Assembly: GCA_963377175.1 (NCBI GenBank)
Contig: CAUJNA010001868.1
Location: forward strand, 958,380 to 1,022,379
DNA length: 64,000 bases
Source: Effrenium voratum
Taxonomy: Eukaryota > Sar > Dinophyceae > Suessiales > Symbiodiniaceae
Direction: 5' to 3'
Shown: positions 62,501 to 64,000 of the stretch, one piece after another
Numbering within the stretch: the stretch's first letter is position 1
Layout: each line of letters starts with the position of its first letter
Made by a program: the position numbers and the translations under genes
The notes under the pieces: model-generated
Databases searched by the model: none
Told to the model about the DNA's origin: nothing
The model's input: the letters and a program-made list of their open reading frames with translations, nothing else

Positions 62501-64000
62501 TCTACAAAACCAGGGGCACACTCGGAGTTTGCTACATCCCTTGCAGGAAAGGTTCGCATATTTTGAAGTCATTGACCGCACAAGAATTGAGTTTGGAGGG
62601 TTGGCAAAACGGCAAGACCCGTGTCCCGCCACGGGTTATATAAATTTAGAGCGTTTAACTTGGTGTTTGGACCACGTTTGACAGCTCGAGTTTTGGTGGT
62701 GGCGCAGCAGATCGCAGCGAAGGGATGTTTTGTGCCCTGCCACAACTCGGAGCGCAAAGAGCCACTGCGTTCTTTGTTTTCCCCAATCAACTCACAGAGA
62801 TTACATCGTAGGCAAGGGTTAAGATGTAGACAAGGAAAGTTGATGACTAAGATAGCCGGTCTTGTTGTGGTCTCCACGGCACGGCGTGAGCAGTACCAGT
62901 GGTACCATTTACCTTAGAGCAGTACCCCTTCGCCAGGTGCCACAGTGAACGGCACGGAGATCGTGCCGAGCTCACGGCCCTGGTGGGGCATCAGTTCCGT
63001 TTCAGTTCCGTTTCGTGTGAGTCGAGCTCCAAAAATCGACCCTGGGGGCGCTTCTGTTGTGGGGGGAGCACAGTGGGGCGAGCCCAATCTGAGCGTTGAG
63101 GCTATGTTGGAACTTCTCCAAAGTTTAAGCATTGCAAGGATTTGGCGGGGAGAGCGCAAGTAAAAGCGTTTGCTAGGAATCGGCCAGGAATGCCTGAATC
63201 AGATTTGGGGGCAGTGAAGGGATCAAATCTTGGGCCATGTCTCACGCTTCACGAAAAGTCGAGGTGGTCTTCCGGCACGCCCTGCGCGCCCTTCGAGCCG
63301 ACCAACGGCTCGAGCCCCGGCTGCACGGTGGGCTTCCGCTGGGAGTCCGACGTGGTGATGTCCCGCCAGGGCCGCGCACGCAGCTCCGGGATTGCGACTG
63401 GGTCTTGGCTTTGGTGCATCTTGCTTGGATGTTAGGACTTGAACTTTTTGATCCAACTCACGGGTTTCCGTATTAAACCACTAAAAGTTATTCACTGTTA
63501 GCAGAGGAAAGCAACCGAGTTGGGATGGGGTTGGATTACGGCTGGAGTTGTGAGAGAAATTTGGAGGTTTGGGTTGGGTTCTGTGGGCTTGAGATCCAAG
63601 CTACTTAATCTTTCATCCATTCGCATGGATTTGGGACGGAGGAGTCGCCGAGAGTTCCGTGTGGATGTAGTGACCCATGTCCCTCTTCGGGGGAAGACGG
63701 GGAAGAACAACACCACACCACCCCACCCCACCCCACCCCACCCCACCCCACCCCACCCCACCCCACCCCACCCCACCCCACCCCACCCCACCCCACCCCA
63801 CCCCACCCCACCCCACCCCACCCCACCCCACCCCACCCCACCCCTGCTTAGGGATCTTGAAGCCTAAGGTAAGGCCAGTGGCGCAGCGGGTGCACTGTGT
63901 AGAGCTGGACCAGTCCAGCCTACCAGGGGAGTATGCCACACAAGTGTCCCTTGAGTGCCTGGACTCACATGGAACTAAGCATTTCGGCACTGCGGCCGGC
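21114..64000 (+). CDS. Split gene for a secreted eight-repeat protein with a discoidin-like module (31 exons, 3' end outside window)
   Basis: I assembled 31 exons by reading GC-rich segments whose translations continue one another; the reading phase is kept at every one of the 30 junctions, which chance would rarely give. The product starts with a hydrophobic signal peptide (MGWKWLVAFLAGAFA, cleavage before QP) and is about 980 residues to the window edge. Eight units follow, each with: F-x-D-x-D-x-x-x-G-x-IGG; a T-x-Y-x-VYW strand; a P-x-(N/D)TA turn; TH-LLV-(F/Y)T-x-N-x-x-GE; and LVDR-x-x-P. The length and strand pattern suggest a beta-sandwich of fibronectin/Ig type (inference). The last exons resemble discoidin (F5/8C): WRLVAHDG, WKLQGLRFYEE, GCTVGFRWES, HCVELDQSS. 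Several N-x-S/T sequons fit secretion. I recall similar repeats being common in Symbiodinium predictions but know no assigned function. The frame is open upstream to 20,913; the ATG at 21,114 is chosen because it gives the signal peptide. Confidence 0.85.
21464..21524 (+). CDS. Exon 2: repeat 1, second part
   Basis: 61 bp: ISGTLEFVKASSEANIDAYN. ASSEANIDAY matches AASEADVTHY in exon 5. Acceptor CCGAG^G; donor GC after AAC. Phase 2 in, phase 0 out. Confidence 0.85.
21936..22070 (+). repeat. Family F introner-like element in intron 2
   Basis: TTGACTGCTATTGG...GGGCAACGGATC at the left, TTTAGACTTTAACCC and GGTTTTCCACCAAACCCC in the middle, and GTCGTTGCAGCAACCAAG at the right. It is the best full-length partner of the sequence that makes up intron 12. 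Confidence 0.8.
22116..22263 (+). CDS. Exon 3: repeat 1, central part
   Basis: 148 bp beginning VYWGSSSSAKL and including IPSNTAVPSTATHFLVFSSN, the P-x-NTA and TH-LVF motifs. Acceptor CTGAG^G; donor GT (TTCG^GTCACT). Joining to exon 4 gives N-S-F-G-E-G. Confidence 0.9.
22666..22769 (+). CDS. Exon 4: end of repeat 1, start of repeat 2
   Basis: 104 bp: SSYAFTDRHVP is the LVDR-type end of repeat 1, and GIFFSDTGYTSGQ is the F-x-D strand of repeat 2. Acceptor GTGAG^G; donor GC (GGGCAG^GCAAGG). Confidence 0.8.
22850..23150 (+). repeat. Degenerate AAGCGCAGCAAAG array (intron 4)
   Basis: Irregular 10-13 bp words such as GAAGCGCAGCAAAGTG. The complementary words (GCGCTTCTGCGCTTC) fill 24,280-24,545 in the same intron, so the two arrays lie head to head. 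Confidence 0.75.
23640..24010. other. AT-rich patch in intron 4
   Basis: Clearly richer in A+T than its flanks. AAAGCATTCTCATAAAGACAC occurs twice, 61 bp apart (23,726 and 23,787). It could be organellar DNA, as at 25.8 kb, but I could not read any gene in it. Confidence 0.5.
24280..24545 (-). repeat. Degenerate GCGCTTCTGCGCTTC array (intron 4)
   Basis: Inverse counterpart of the array at 22,850-23,150, with words such as CTTCTGCGCTTCTAC. Confidence 0.75.
25245..25330 (+). CDS. Exon 5: repeat 2
   Basis: 86 bp: VTGSITISRAASEADV then THYALYWGSSAST. Acceptor GGCAG^G; donor GT (TCCAC^GTTCTT). Phase 2 out, matched by exon 6. Confidence 0.9.
25804..26430 (+). pseudogene. cob: Nuclear copy of mitochondrial cytochrome b (3' part), frameshifted
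   Basis: Translation gives the C-terminal half or more of cytochrome b. FFVFHFLFPFLLCGF and LHFLSSNNP come first; after one frame change near 25,935 follow SHPENALEACGLLTPLHI, VPEWYFLCQYAMLKAVPNK, and the end FIWIGGQFPVDNFLSYDRIL. PEWYF is the invariant Qo-site motif of the family. The DNA is about 70% A+T, unlike its flanks, and lies in intron 5 of a nuclear gene, so it is a numt. The N-terminal third is missing. The stop TGA is at about 26,428. In dinoflagellates the cob transcript is edited, so small differences from known proteins are expected. Confidence 0.93.
26431..26540. repeat. Imperfect repeats next to the cob numt
   Basis: AGATGGCATCATATTGTAT and AAGATGCCATCATTTTGTAT repeat in direct order 40-odd bp apart. 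Probably mitochondrial intergenic DNA carried with cob. Confidence 0.5.
27077..27232 (+). repeat. Family B element fused to a family F element
   Basis: Left part: GGGTCAAAATTAAACCACCA and GGTTTTAGTCCTTGGTTCC (family B). It runs without a gap into TTAGACTTTAACTTTTTGG and AAGGTGATTTCCACTAAA (family F) at GGGATCC, so one has inserted in or recombined with the other. Intron 6 begins further on, at 27,472; this stretch is in intron 5. Confidence 0.65.
27276..27350 (-). mobile_element. Partial family A element, reversed
   Basis: AATAACGGTACCCTTCTTGC, TGTAGTCTATTTTAGTAGGG and GAACCTTCCCCC are internal family A words, mixed in orientation, without termini. Confidence 0.4.
27385..27471 (+). CDS. Exon 6: repeat 2, central part
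   Basis: 87 bp: LYIATVPKATDPLVHGL then ATVPSGGTHL, the VP-SGATHLL motif. Acceptor CCGAG^G; donor GC (CACTT^GCGCCT). Joining to exon 7 gives T-H-L-L-A-Y-T-M-N-A-D-G, as the family expects. Confidence 0.85.
27690..27752 (+). repeat. Single family E unit in intron 6
   Basis: TTTGCTGAAATGAATAC, GGTTTTAAAGGGAATCTATC. One unit of the array found at 13,303-13,668. Confidence 0.7.
28355..28482 (-). mobile_element. Family C element in intron 6
   Basis: GGCCATGGGTCAAAATCC at the left, TTCGTTTTGGCCCACAGCC at the right, with GAACATCCCAATCCAACC and CTATAGGTTCTAAAATGGG inside. Confidence 0.75.
29884..29983 (+). CDS. Exon 7: end of repeat 2
   Basis: LAYTMNADGLNEAQIASA then LVYDRGVPAYPASGP, the VYT-x-NADG and LVxDR-x-VP motifs. 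Acceptor CACCAG^G. The donor is ambiguous: GA after CCA (29,984) or GC at 29,971; both keep phase 0. Confidence 0.8.
30241..30352 (+). mobile_element. Family A element in intron 7, 112 bp
   Basis: Complete termini CTAGGTCCCCCAGTAG and CTACTGGAGGACCTAG. Flanks TCAG and TCTG differ at one base, so the target duplication is imperfect here. Confidence 0.85.
30411..30522 (+). repeat. Family G dispersed repeat in intron 7
   Basis: CTTGGTGGTTCCCAGCCATC then AACCCACTAAAAGTGAAAC and GGGGGATCTGAGGACAGCCC. Other copies at about 35,362 and 39,793, with a fragment at 35,034. Confidence 0.7.
30933..31044 (+). mobile_element. Family H TIR element in intron 7
   Basis: Ends CTCAGTGGTTCAGTGGC and GTCACTGAACAACTGAG; target duplication CCTT (30,929-30,932 and 31,045-31,048). 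Interior CCCCACTAAAAGTGGTCTTC. 112 bp, no ORF. Confidence 0.85.
31954..32050 (+). CDS. Exon 8: start of repeat 3
   Basis: 97 bp: SLAFLDLDLVQGEIGGLV then DETAIT. A textbook F-x-D-x-D...GEIGG segment. Acceptor GCGCAG^G; donor GC (ACCA^GCCTCG). Phase 1 out. Confidence 0.9.
32865..32940 (+). mobile_element. Family B element in intron 8
   Basis: ATGGGTTTGGGTCAAAATCA, GCAGGTTTTAGTCCATGC, ending ACACACAGCCAAATG. The right terminus is degraded. Confidence 0.55.
33814..33855 (+). CDS. Exon 9: 42-bp micro-exon of repeat 3
   Basis: Codes for YAVYFAVAEEGPPG, the xYxVYFA strand. Acceptor CGTCAG^G; donor GC (CCCAG^GCCCTT). It is accepted because joining exons 8 and 10 without it would delete the strand that every other unit has. 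Confidence 0.8.
35232..35305 (+). CDS. Exon 10: repeat 3, central part
   Basis: 74 bp: PSLGSVTASGQDVFVLVP then TDTAPQ, the P-x-DTAPQ motif. Acceptor GCCAG^G; donor GC (CCCAG^GCGGGA). Confidence 0.85.
35362..35475 (+). repeat. Family G dispersed repeat in intron 10
   Basis: TGGGTCGCAGCCATCCGGTT to GGGGATCTGAGGACAGCCC, in the same order as at 30,411. A shorter copy is at 35,034-35,100. Confidence 0.7.
36212..36323 (+). mobile_element. Family A element in intron 10
   Basis: Left CTAGCTCCCCCAGTAG, right CTCTCTACTGGACCTGG (three bases lost in the right TIR). Perfect ACCT target duplication (36,208-36,211 and 36,324-36,327). It ends about 60 bp before exon 11. Confidence 0.85.
36387..36450 (+). 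CDS. Exon 11: repeat 3, late part
   Basis: 64 bp: VGYPYLIVRSRNADGEMATG. NADGEMATG is the family signature. Acceptor AACAG^G; donor GC (ATCG^GCCGCT). A GC six bases earlier would also keep the frame but gives a unit two residues short. Confidence 0.85.
37360..37466 (+). mobile_element. Family H TIR element in intron 11
   Basis: CTCAGTTGTTCAGTGGC and GTCACTGAACAACTGAG are inverted repeats with one mismatch; TGAT is duplicated at 37,356-37,359 and 37,467-37,470. Closely similar inside to the copy at 30,933. Confidence 0.88.
38003..38060 (+). repeat. Single family E unit in intron 11
   Basis: TTATTTTCCCCTGTTGG then TTTTTAAGGGAATCTATCAC, about 60 bp before exon 12. Confidence 0.65.
38118..38195 (+). 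CDS. Exon 12: end of repeat 3, start of repeat 4
   Basis: 78 bp: ILLVDRFVPVDPAQ and SISFLDEDLSLG. Acceptor GCCAAG^G. The donor is read as GA (CTGG^GAGGCT), giving the standard spacing to VIGG; GC three bases on is an alternative that adds one glycine. Confidence 0.85.
38196..38398 (+). mobile_element. Intron 12, made of family F sequence (introner-like)
   Basis: The intron opens GAGGCTTGACTGCTATTGG and GGCAACGGATC, carries two copies of GTGTTTTCCACTAA, and closes GTCGTTGCAGCAACCAAG. Every part is also present at 21,936-22,070, inside intron 2. The element starts within a few bases of the donor and its terminal AG is the splice acceptor of exon 13. This is what an intron born by insertion of a mobile introner should look like. 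Confidence 0.72.
38399..38456 (+). CDS. Exon 13: repeat 4
   Basis: 58 bp: VIGGTIEIGAALLETEISK. The acceptor AACCAAG^G is the last dinucleotide of a family F repeat. Donor GT (TCCAA^GTACCT). Confidence 0.85.
38580..38721 (+). CDS. Exon 14: repeat 4, central part
   Basis: 142 bp: YGIYWADASQQPISLIAELA, a long hydrophilic link, then AQYLLVLTGN. Acceptor CCCGAG^G; donor GA (GGGAAC^GAGCCA), required to join GN to EHGYM in phase 0. Confidence 0.9.
38931..39059 (+). CDS. Exon 15: end of repeat 4, start of repeat 5
   Basis: 129 bp: GYMSSGASTALVDRAYPV then IQFDDADMDAGQIGGSLT. Both junction motifs are complete. Acceptor GCTCAG^G; donor GC (TTACG^GCGACT). Confidence 0.9.
39572..39655 (+). CDS. Exon 16: repeat 5
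   Basis: 84 bp: VMRASDETDVTSYTAYYGSS then AASDSSAQ. Acceptor GTGAG^G; donor GT (CACAG^GTGGGG). Confidence 0.9.
39676..39774 (+). mobile_element. Family C element in intron 16
   Basis: ATGGCTGTGGGTCAAAACC at the left, CACCCATGGCCAT at the right; centre CCCATTTTAGAACCTATTTT and GGGATTGGGATGTTCACC. It begins 20 bp after the exon 16 donor. Confidence 0.75.
39793..39895 (+). repeat. Family G dispersed repeat in intron 16
   Basis: TTGGTGGCTCCCAGCCATCC, TTAGCTTTGTAGATCTTTG, and TTAACCCACTAAAAGTTAG. The right end is truncated. Confidence 0.6.
40219..40592. repeat. GGGCCCGATCG palindromic minisatellite (intron 16)
   Basis: Around a dozen units of CGATCGGGGCCCGACGGTGC type, in two blocks (40,219-40,400 and 40,510-40,592) parted by unique DNA. 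The words GGGCCC and CGATCG are self-complementary. The G-P-D-R frames across it are artefacts. Confidence 0.9.
41100..41975. repeat. GGAACCCTCGTGGAACCTTACC minisatellite (intron 16)
   Basis: Variable 20-30 bp units (CGTGGAACCTTACCTCAAAC, ACCCCGCAGCCCTCGCAG, AACCTGGTGGAACCCTGG) form higher-order units of about 85 bp. It degenerates leftward from about 40,620. The 333-codon open frame across it is a repeat product; only its far end runs over exon 17, in phase by chance or not. Confidence 0.9.
42156..42246 (+). CDS. Exon 17: repeat 5, central part
   Basis: 91 bp: VALIGEILVASLPSGSTSA then VFTIPMNTAPPG. Acceptor CCCCAG^G; donor read as GA (CCAG^GAGCCG), which restores NTAPPGASY at the normal spacing. 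Confidence 0.85.
42532..42635 (+). CDS. Exon 18: end of repeat 5
   Basis: About 104 bp: ASYFLGFSKNSLGES and GISASLVDKTNFFPTVA. Acceptor CTGCAG^G. The donor is set at GC (GTGGCG^GCGCCG); neighbouring GC dinucleotides make the exact end uncertain by a few codons. Confidence 0.8.
42975..44640. other. AT-rich island in intron 18
   Basis: About 1.65 kb with roughly 65-70% A+T against GC-rich flanks. It holds short frames at 43,086-43,177, 43,670-44,004 and 44,029-44,226 (+) and two stem-loops: ATCGTATTATT/AATAATACGAT (43,515-43,540) and CGTATTAC/GTAATATG (about 44,238-44,260). Each stem is followed by ATTAAAC, and the second lies 10 bp after a stop codon. No mitochondrial gene is readable. A foreign origin (large DNA virus or organelle) is possible. 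Confidence 0.6.
43670..44004 (+). pseudogene. Broken F-box-like frame
   Basis: The frame from 43,670 reads NWTNLPEVLVLNIASC and stops at a TGA near 43,788. The next frame, from 43,756, continues YETLRDLQRKWKPSI. Together these match the F-box pattern (W-x-x-LP-x-E-x-L...LR-x-L-x-x-V-C-x-x-W-K) with one frame change between. The remaining 60 residues are not recognised. Motif-level evidence only; a short helical protein of another kind is possible. Confidence 0.35.
45173..45302 (+). CDS. Exon 19: start of repeat 6
   Basis: 130 bp: VSSVAFVDADLSSGLVGGSV, TWLAPADTAGLTQY and VVFALDAAG. This is the longest uninterrupted run of the N-terminal half of a unit. Acceptor GCTGAG^G; donor GC (GCAG^GCGGTG). 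Confidence 0.92.
46000..46109 (+). mobile_element. Family B element in intron 19
   Basis: Left CCATGTGGGTACGGGTCAAA, right TTTTTGACCCACAGCCATGG: inverted ends of about 18 bp. Interior GCAGGTTTTAGTCCTTGG. It ends 7 bp before exon 20, so it sits where the acceptor polypyrimidine tract would be. Confidence 0.8.
46117..46250 (+). CDS. Exon 20: repeat 6, central part
   Basis: 134 bp: CSVAIGTHSCVVPLSTSL and FAYVIVFTNNGFGE. Two cysteines, absent from most units. Acceptor TTTCAG^G, three bases after a family B element; donor GC (GGCGAG^GCTGGG). Confidence 0.88.
46446..46505 (+). other. Possible alternative or relic exon in intron 20
   Basis: A GC-rich stretch reading LGVLVDDISGNLTSAKLP in one frame resembles the GISTVLVDR ending of a repeat unit. 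Exons 20 and 21 join perfectly without it, so if used it would be an alternative exon; it may be a decayed duplicate. Confidence 0.3.
46693..46856 (+). CDS. Exon 21: end of repeat 6, start of repeat 7
   Basis: 164 bp, the longest exon: GLAAGLTDRALPVAV, GLSFPDTDVAVGSVGGTVTW, TPPGNPSGATQFTHYQ. Acceptor GACCAG^G; donor GA (TACCA^GACTCT), needed to form THYQIYLAG with exon 22. Confidence 0.92.
47109..47157 (+). CDS. Exon 22: 49-bp micro-exon of repeat 7
   Basis: IYLAGSSSAANVLLGQ, the VYLA strand. Acceptor GGCGAG^G; donor GT (GGCAG^GTGGCT). Confidence 0.85.
47415..47471 (+). CDS. Exon 23: repeat 7, central part
   Basis: 57 bp: VGTNSLVLADGQVLGNFSQ, with a VGTN motif and an NFS sequon. Acceptor CCTCAG^G; donor GT (CCCAG^GTGGCT). 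Confidence 0.85.
47554..47629 (+). mobile_element. Short family A element in intron 23
   Basis: 76 bp with intact ends CTAGGTCCCCCAGTAG and CTACTGGAGGACCTAG but an internal deletion. Target duplication GCAA (47,550-47,553 and 47,630-47,633). Confidence 0.88.
47981..48097 (+). mobile_element. Family I TIR element in intron 23
   Basis: GGTCATAGGTGTCCTTTTT faces AAAAAGGGGCCACCTATGACC. 117 bp, no ORF. It directly abuts a family D element. Confidence 0.78.
48100..48222 (+). mobile_element. Family D TIR element in intron 23
   Basis: GGATGGACGAAATCCTGC at the left and GCAGGATTTCGTCCATCC at the right are perfect inverted repeats of over 20 bp, the best-preserved family D ends in the window. It stops about 35 bp before exon 24. 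Confidence 0.85.
48258..48336 (+). CDS. Exon 24: end of repeat 7
   Basis: 79 bp: VYTWNSAGEASAGTYAP and VTDRFLPPE. Acceptor TGCAAG^G; donor GC (TGAAG^GCTCGA), phase 1. Confidence 0.85.
48417..48505 (-). mobile_element. Family B element in intron 24
   Basis: ATGGGTGTGGCTCAAAAAAA, GGAACCCTGGTAAGTGGAAA, CATGGACCAAAGCTCCTGCG: the same order and orientation as at 10,142. The right terminus is not clear. Confidence 0.55.
49105..49372 (+). repeat. Four-unit tandem repeat before exon 25
   Basis: Each unit of about 60-75 bp has GGAGGGGCCTTCCCTTTAAA, GTCAATCACACTCAAAGCC and AAATCCCAGGGTCACCT, with 10-20% differences between units. It ends 16 bp before the exon 25 acceptor. Confidence 0.8.
49389..49485 (+). 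CDS. Exon 25: start of repeat 8
   Basis: 97 bp: LNLFFWDQDFTVGEIGGDLA and WLEPADTSSIT. Acceptor ACCAG^G; donor GC (ATCAC^GCGCCC). Joined to exon 26 it gives SSITHYGVK, proof that the 8.5-kb intron holding the retrotransposon is spliced out. Confidence 0.9.
49862..50648 (+). pseudogene. USP-type (peptidase C19) C-terminal fragment, catalytic His absent
   Basis: In the frame from 49,862 one reads KFQLQATVRCLGENAKSGRY, then VTFVPLDKGEQWLSYNDNNV and LLSYEAAQRAG. This order (hydrophobic strand, S-G-x-Y, W-x-x-(F/Y)-(N/D)D-x-x-V, LLxYE) is the histidine-box end of ubiquitin-specific proteases, but the catalytic SGHY is SGRY, so the fragment could not cleave ubiquitin. The N-terminal Cys box is missing. 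After about 50,340 a second frame continues with a basic tail (LTASGLESRRRRAKARAW) to a stop at 50,646. It lies inside intron 25, in the same sense as the host gene, GC-rich, probably the remains of a retrocopy or transposon-borne gene. Confidence 0.55.
50650..51629. other. No supported gene
   Basis: The first 300 bp is GC-rich and may belong to the same retrocopy as the USP-like fragment (frame 50,706-50,936, basic). The rest shows only short frames and a family E fragment near 51,545. GTTTAAAC words recur at 51,290-51,340. Confidence 0.4.
51630..51634. other. Target-site duplication, left copy
   Basis: GTTTC, identical to 56,962-56,966. Five bases is the usual size for copia insertions. 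Confidence 0.88.
51635..51841 (+). repeat. 5' LTR
   Basis: TGCAACACGGGCATTTAGAG to CTACTCCCGCTGCA. It should hold the promoter. Only one difference from the 3' LTR was found (C at 51,835, A at 56,955). Confidence 0.9.
51843..51857 (+). promoter_or_regulatory. Primer binding site
   Basis: TGGTAGCGGAGCAGG follows the 5' LTR by one base and starts with TGG, complementary to a tRNA CCA end. It resembles the TGGTATCAGAGC site of copia elements primed by initiator tRNA-Met. Confidence 0.7.
52061..52780 (+). pseudogene. Gag region of the copia element
   Basis: It opens LPSWDGQARSWRRY from the ATG at 52,061, shifts frame near 52,120, then reads STPAHKRRYLAAKLIGRL and GPARLLAMSW. This capsid-type opening is what I recall from dinoflagellate copia elements. 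Next comes an acidic stretch, WDEWGESWSDWDYQP. No CCHC zinc knuckle is seen. Confidence 0.75.
52781..53220 (+). pseudogene. Linker and protease position of the copia polyprotein
   Basis: Protein-like reading moves to the second frame (MPTAQICKAMLDKLVAEEK) and then to the third (MDPMDIFRYLSTEEQTKW, stop at 53,217). No clear D-(S/T)-G protease motif was found, so the protease is either unrecognisable or lost. Confidence 0.5.
53221..53990 (+). pseudogene. Methyltransferase-like domain inside the copia polyprotein
   Basis: In one frame: WELACAPQSWLSQAVQDHG, RINLNNGFDL, then KLWFSLPCTKWCRWTSLNY, YWEWPHPCYGW, CRIDGCAYGM. The order resembles cytosine-C5 methyltransferases: an acidic-aromatic motif I with a downstream D, a P-C motif IV with the Cys nucleophile, then an E motif. 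Capture of such enzymes by dinoflagellate copia elements has been described; whether this divergent domain belongs to that group is my inference. It lies between gag and integrase. An RNA or structural role is equally open. Confidence 0.5.
54232..54965 (+). pseudogene. Integrase region of the copia element
   Basis: The zinc-binding start is FHKAAGHPTNSNLVRLLQ...FKCSACE (H-H-C-C). At about 54,445-54,540 the reading jumps to the neighbouring frame (KVKFALFIDLATKLR, with the first catalytic D) and back. The rest, VLIPDCGKTMTAKS and GIVEAAIQDVKMTATAIQ, has the second D and the E of the D-D-E triad. Confidence 0.8.
54971..56727 (+). pseudogene. Reverse transcriptase and RNase H of the copia element
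   Basis: One frame gives IMRARWVLTWKLVPDEEHPE and ends at 55,252. The reading resumes in another frame at about 55,240 with LEGLDLATAFLQTQKTEEDK, so around 30-40 residues of the fingers/palm seem deleted. The catalytic site is GGHVDDF (copia: YVDD; here H for Y). RNase H follows: WTDVVFITMDDQA, STGGMITV, SSNDAEVQAMVESED, LRWTASDYDLGDALTKK. The stop is inside the 3' LTR at 56,799. Confidence 0.85.
56755..56961 (+). repeat. 3' LTR
   Basis: Same as the 5' LTR apart from one base. The purine run before it (GAGAAGGA, 56,736-56,743) is a weak candidate for the polypurine tract. Confidence 0.9.
56962..56966. other. Target-site duplication, right copy
   Basis: GTTTC immediately after the terminal CA of the 3' LTR. 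Confidence 0.88.
57088..57202 (+). mobile_element. Family I TIR element in intron 25
   Basis: CATAGGTGTCCTTTTTAGG faces CCAAAAGGCCACCTATG. AAAGGCT occurs on both sides (57,081 and 57,203), a possible 7-bp target duplication. Related to 47,981-48,097. Confidence 0.75.
57767..57865 (+). mobile_element. Family C element in intron 25
   Basis: TGGCTGTGGTTGTCAAAACC, TTGGAGCCTATTTTAGCGG and GATTGGGATGTTCACC. A detached right end (GGCTTTTGACCCCTGGCCAC) lies at 57,991-58,010, ten bases before exon 26, so the element may have been split by an inserted segment. Confidence 0.65.
58021..58099 (+). CDS. Exon 26: repeat 8, middle
   Basis: 79 bp: HYGVKISCAESTSSLGQVAV then GTDRFQ. Acceptor TGTGAG^G; donor GC (TTCAA^GCGGGG). 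Confidence 0.88.
58518..58616 (+). CDS. Exon 27: end of repeat 8
   Basis: About 99 bp: VGFDTALANCTELLVVALNE then LGESPVVVSTTIE. Its cysteine may pair with that of exon 26. Acceptor TGCGAG^G; donor set at GC after ATCGAG, which gives a natural STTIED junction. Confidence 0.82.
59553..59595. repeat. GA microsatellite
   Basis: GTGTGTGTGAGGGAGAGAGAGA-type run in intron 27. Confidence 0.85.
59868..60170 (+). mobile_element. Nested family A / family C cluster in intron 27
   Basis: A family A copy (59,868-59,999; CTAGGTCTGCCAGG to GTGGAGGACCTGG) is followed at once by a family C copy (60,000-60,129; ATGGCTGTGGTTGTCAAA to TTTTGACCCATGGCCAT) and then a reversed family A end (CTAGGTCCTCCAG, 60,131). 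This suggests C landed at the border of A or between two A copies. Confidence 0.7.
60230..60371 (+). CDS. Exon 28: discoidin-like module, first part
   Basis: 142 bp: DRSTENCPNDTHHSFRSS, HWRLVAHDGVTSAWKLQGL, RFYEELTAEDR. WRLV...W-K-L-x-x-L-R-F-Y-E resembles the opening strands of discoidin-type domains. Acceptor ACCGAG^G; donor GC (GACC^GCGGGT). Confidence 0.82.
61845..61984 (+). pseudogene. cob: Second numt fragment of cytochrome b (C-terminal end)
   Basis: FIWIGGKFPVDNFLFDGRIL then TCNYDRLICIL parallels FIWIGGQFPVDNFLSYDRIL of the copy at 26,282 but lacks three bases and differs at several sites. The frame ends at a TGA near 61,981. It lies in intron 28. The two copies are not a simple duplication of each other after insertion, as their flanks differ. 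Confidence 0.88.
62131..62308. repeat. Long inverted repeat (arms about 75 bp, loop 29 bp)
   Basis: The left arm, 62,131-62,205, and the right arm, 62,235-62,308, pair almost throughout: CATTCTCGTTATATCTTCTT against AAGAAGATGTAACGAGAATG. It follows the cob fragment by 150 bp and has the same base composition. Dinoflagellate mitochondrial DNA is known for such inverted repeats, so it was probably carried in with cob. Confidence 0.85.
62937..62976 (+). CDS. Exon 29: 40-bp micro-exon of the discoidin-like module
   Basis: ATVNGTEIVPSSR. Acceptor CGCCAG^G; donor GC (TCACG^GCCCTG). Accepted because its phases (1 in, 2 out) fit both neighbours; being short, it is the least certain exon. Confidence 0.65.
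63264..63356 (+). CDS. Exon 30: discoidin-like module, core
   Basis: 93 bp: WSSGTPCAPFEPTNGSSPGC then TVGFRWESDVV. W-S-S...C...G-C-T-V-G-F is the usual loop-strand arrangement of the module. Acceptor GTCGAG^G; donor GA (GTGGT^GATGTC), phase 2. Confidence 0.85.
63411..63515 (+). repeat. Family F2 element in intron 30
   Basis: CATCTTGCTTGGATGTTAGG, TTAAACCACTAAAAGTTATT, GAAAGCAACCGAG. Close relative of 8,838-8,940. Confidence 0.65.
63716..63844. repeat. (CCCCA)n pentanucleotide array
   Basis: About 25 uninterrupted CCCCA units in intron 30; the other strand is TGGGG, a G-run repeat able to form G-quadruplexes. The G-W-G-G-V and P-H-P-T frames are artefacts. Confidence 0.95.
63874..64000 (+). 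CDS. Exon 31 (partial): discoidin-like module, end
   Basis: PVAQRVHCVELDQSSLPGEY then ATQVSLECLDSHG: V-x-C-V-x-L-x-Q-S and the following strand are typical of the last third of the module. Acceptor TAAG^G. No stop before the window ends; a GC donor at about 63,992 is possible. Confidence 0.75.

Noticed and set aside
63498..63990. GWGGV repeat frames on the minus strand
   Set aside because: Produced by the CCCCA array; the real coding segment here is exon 31 on the plus strand.
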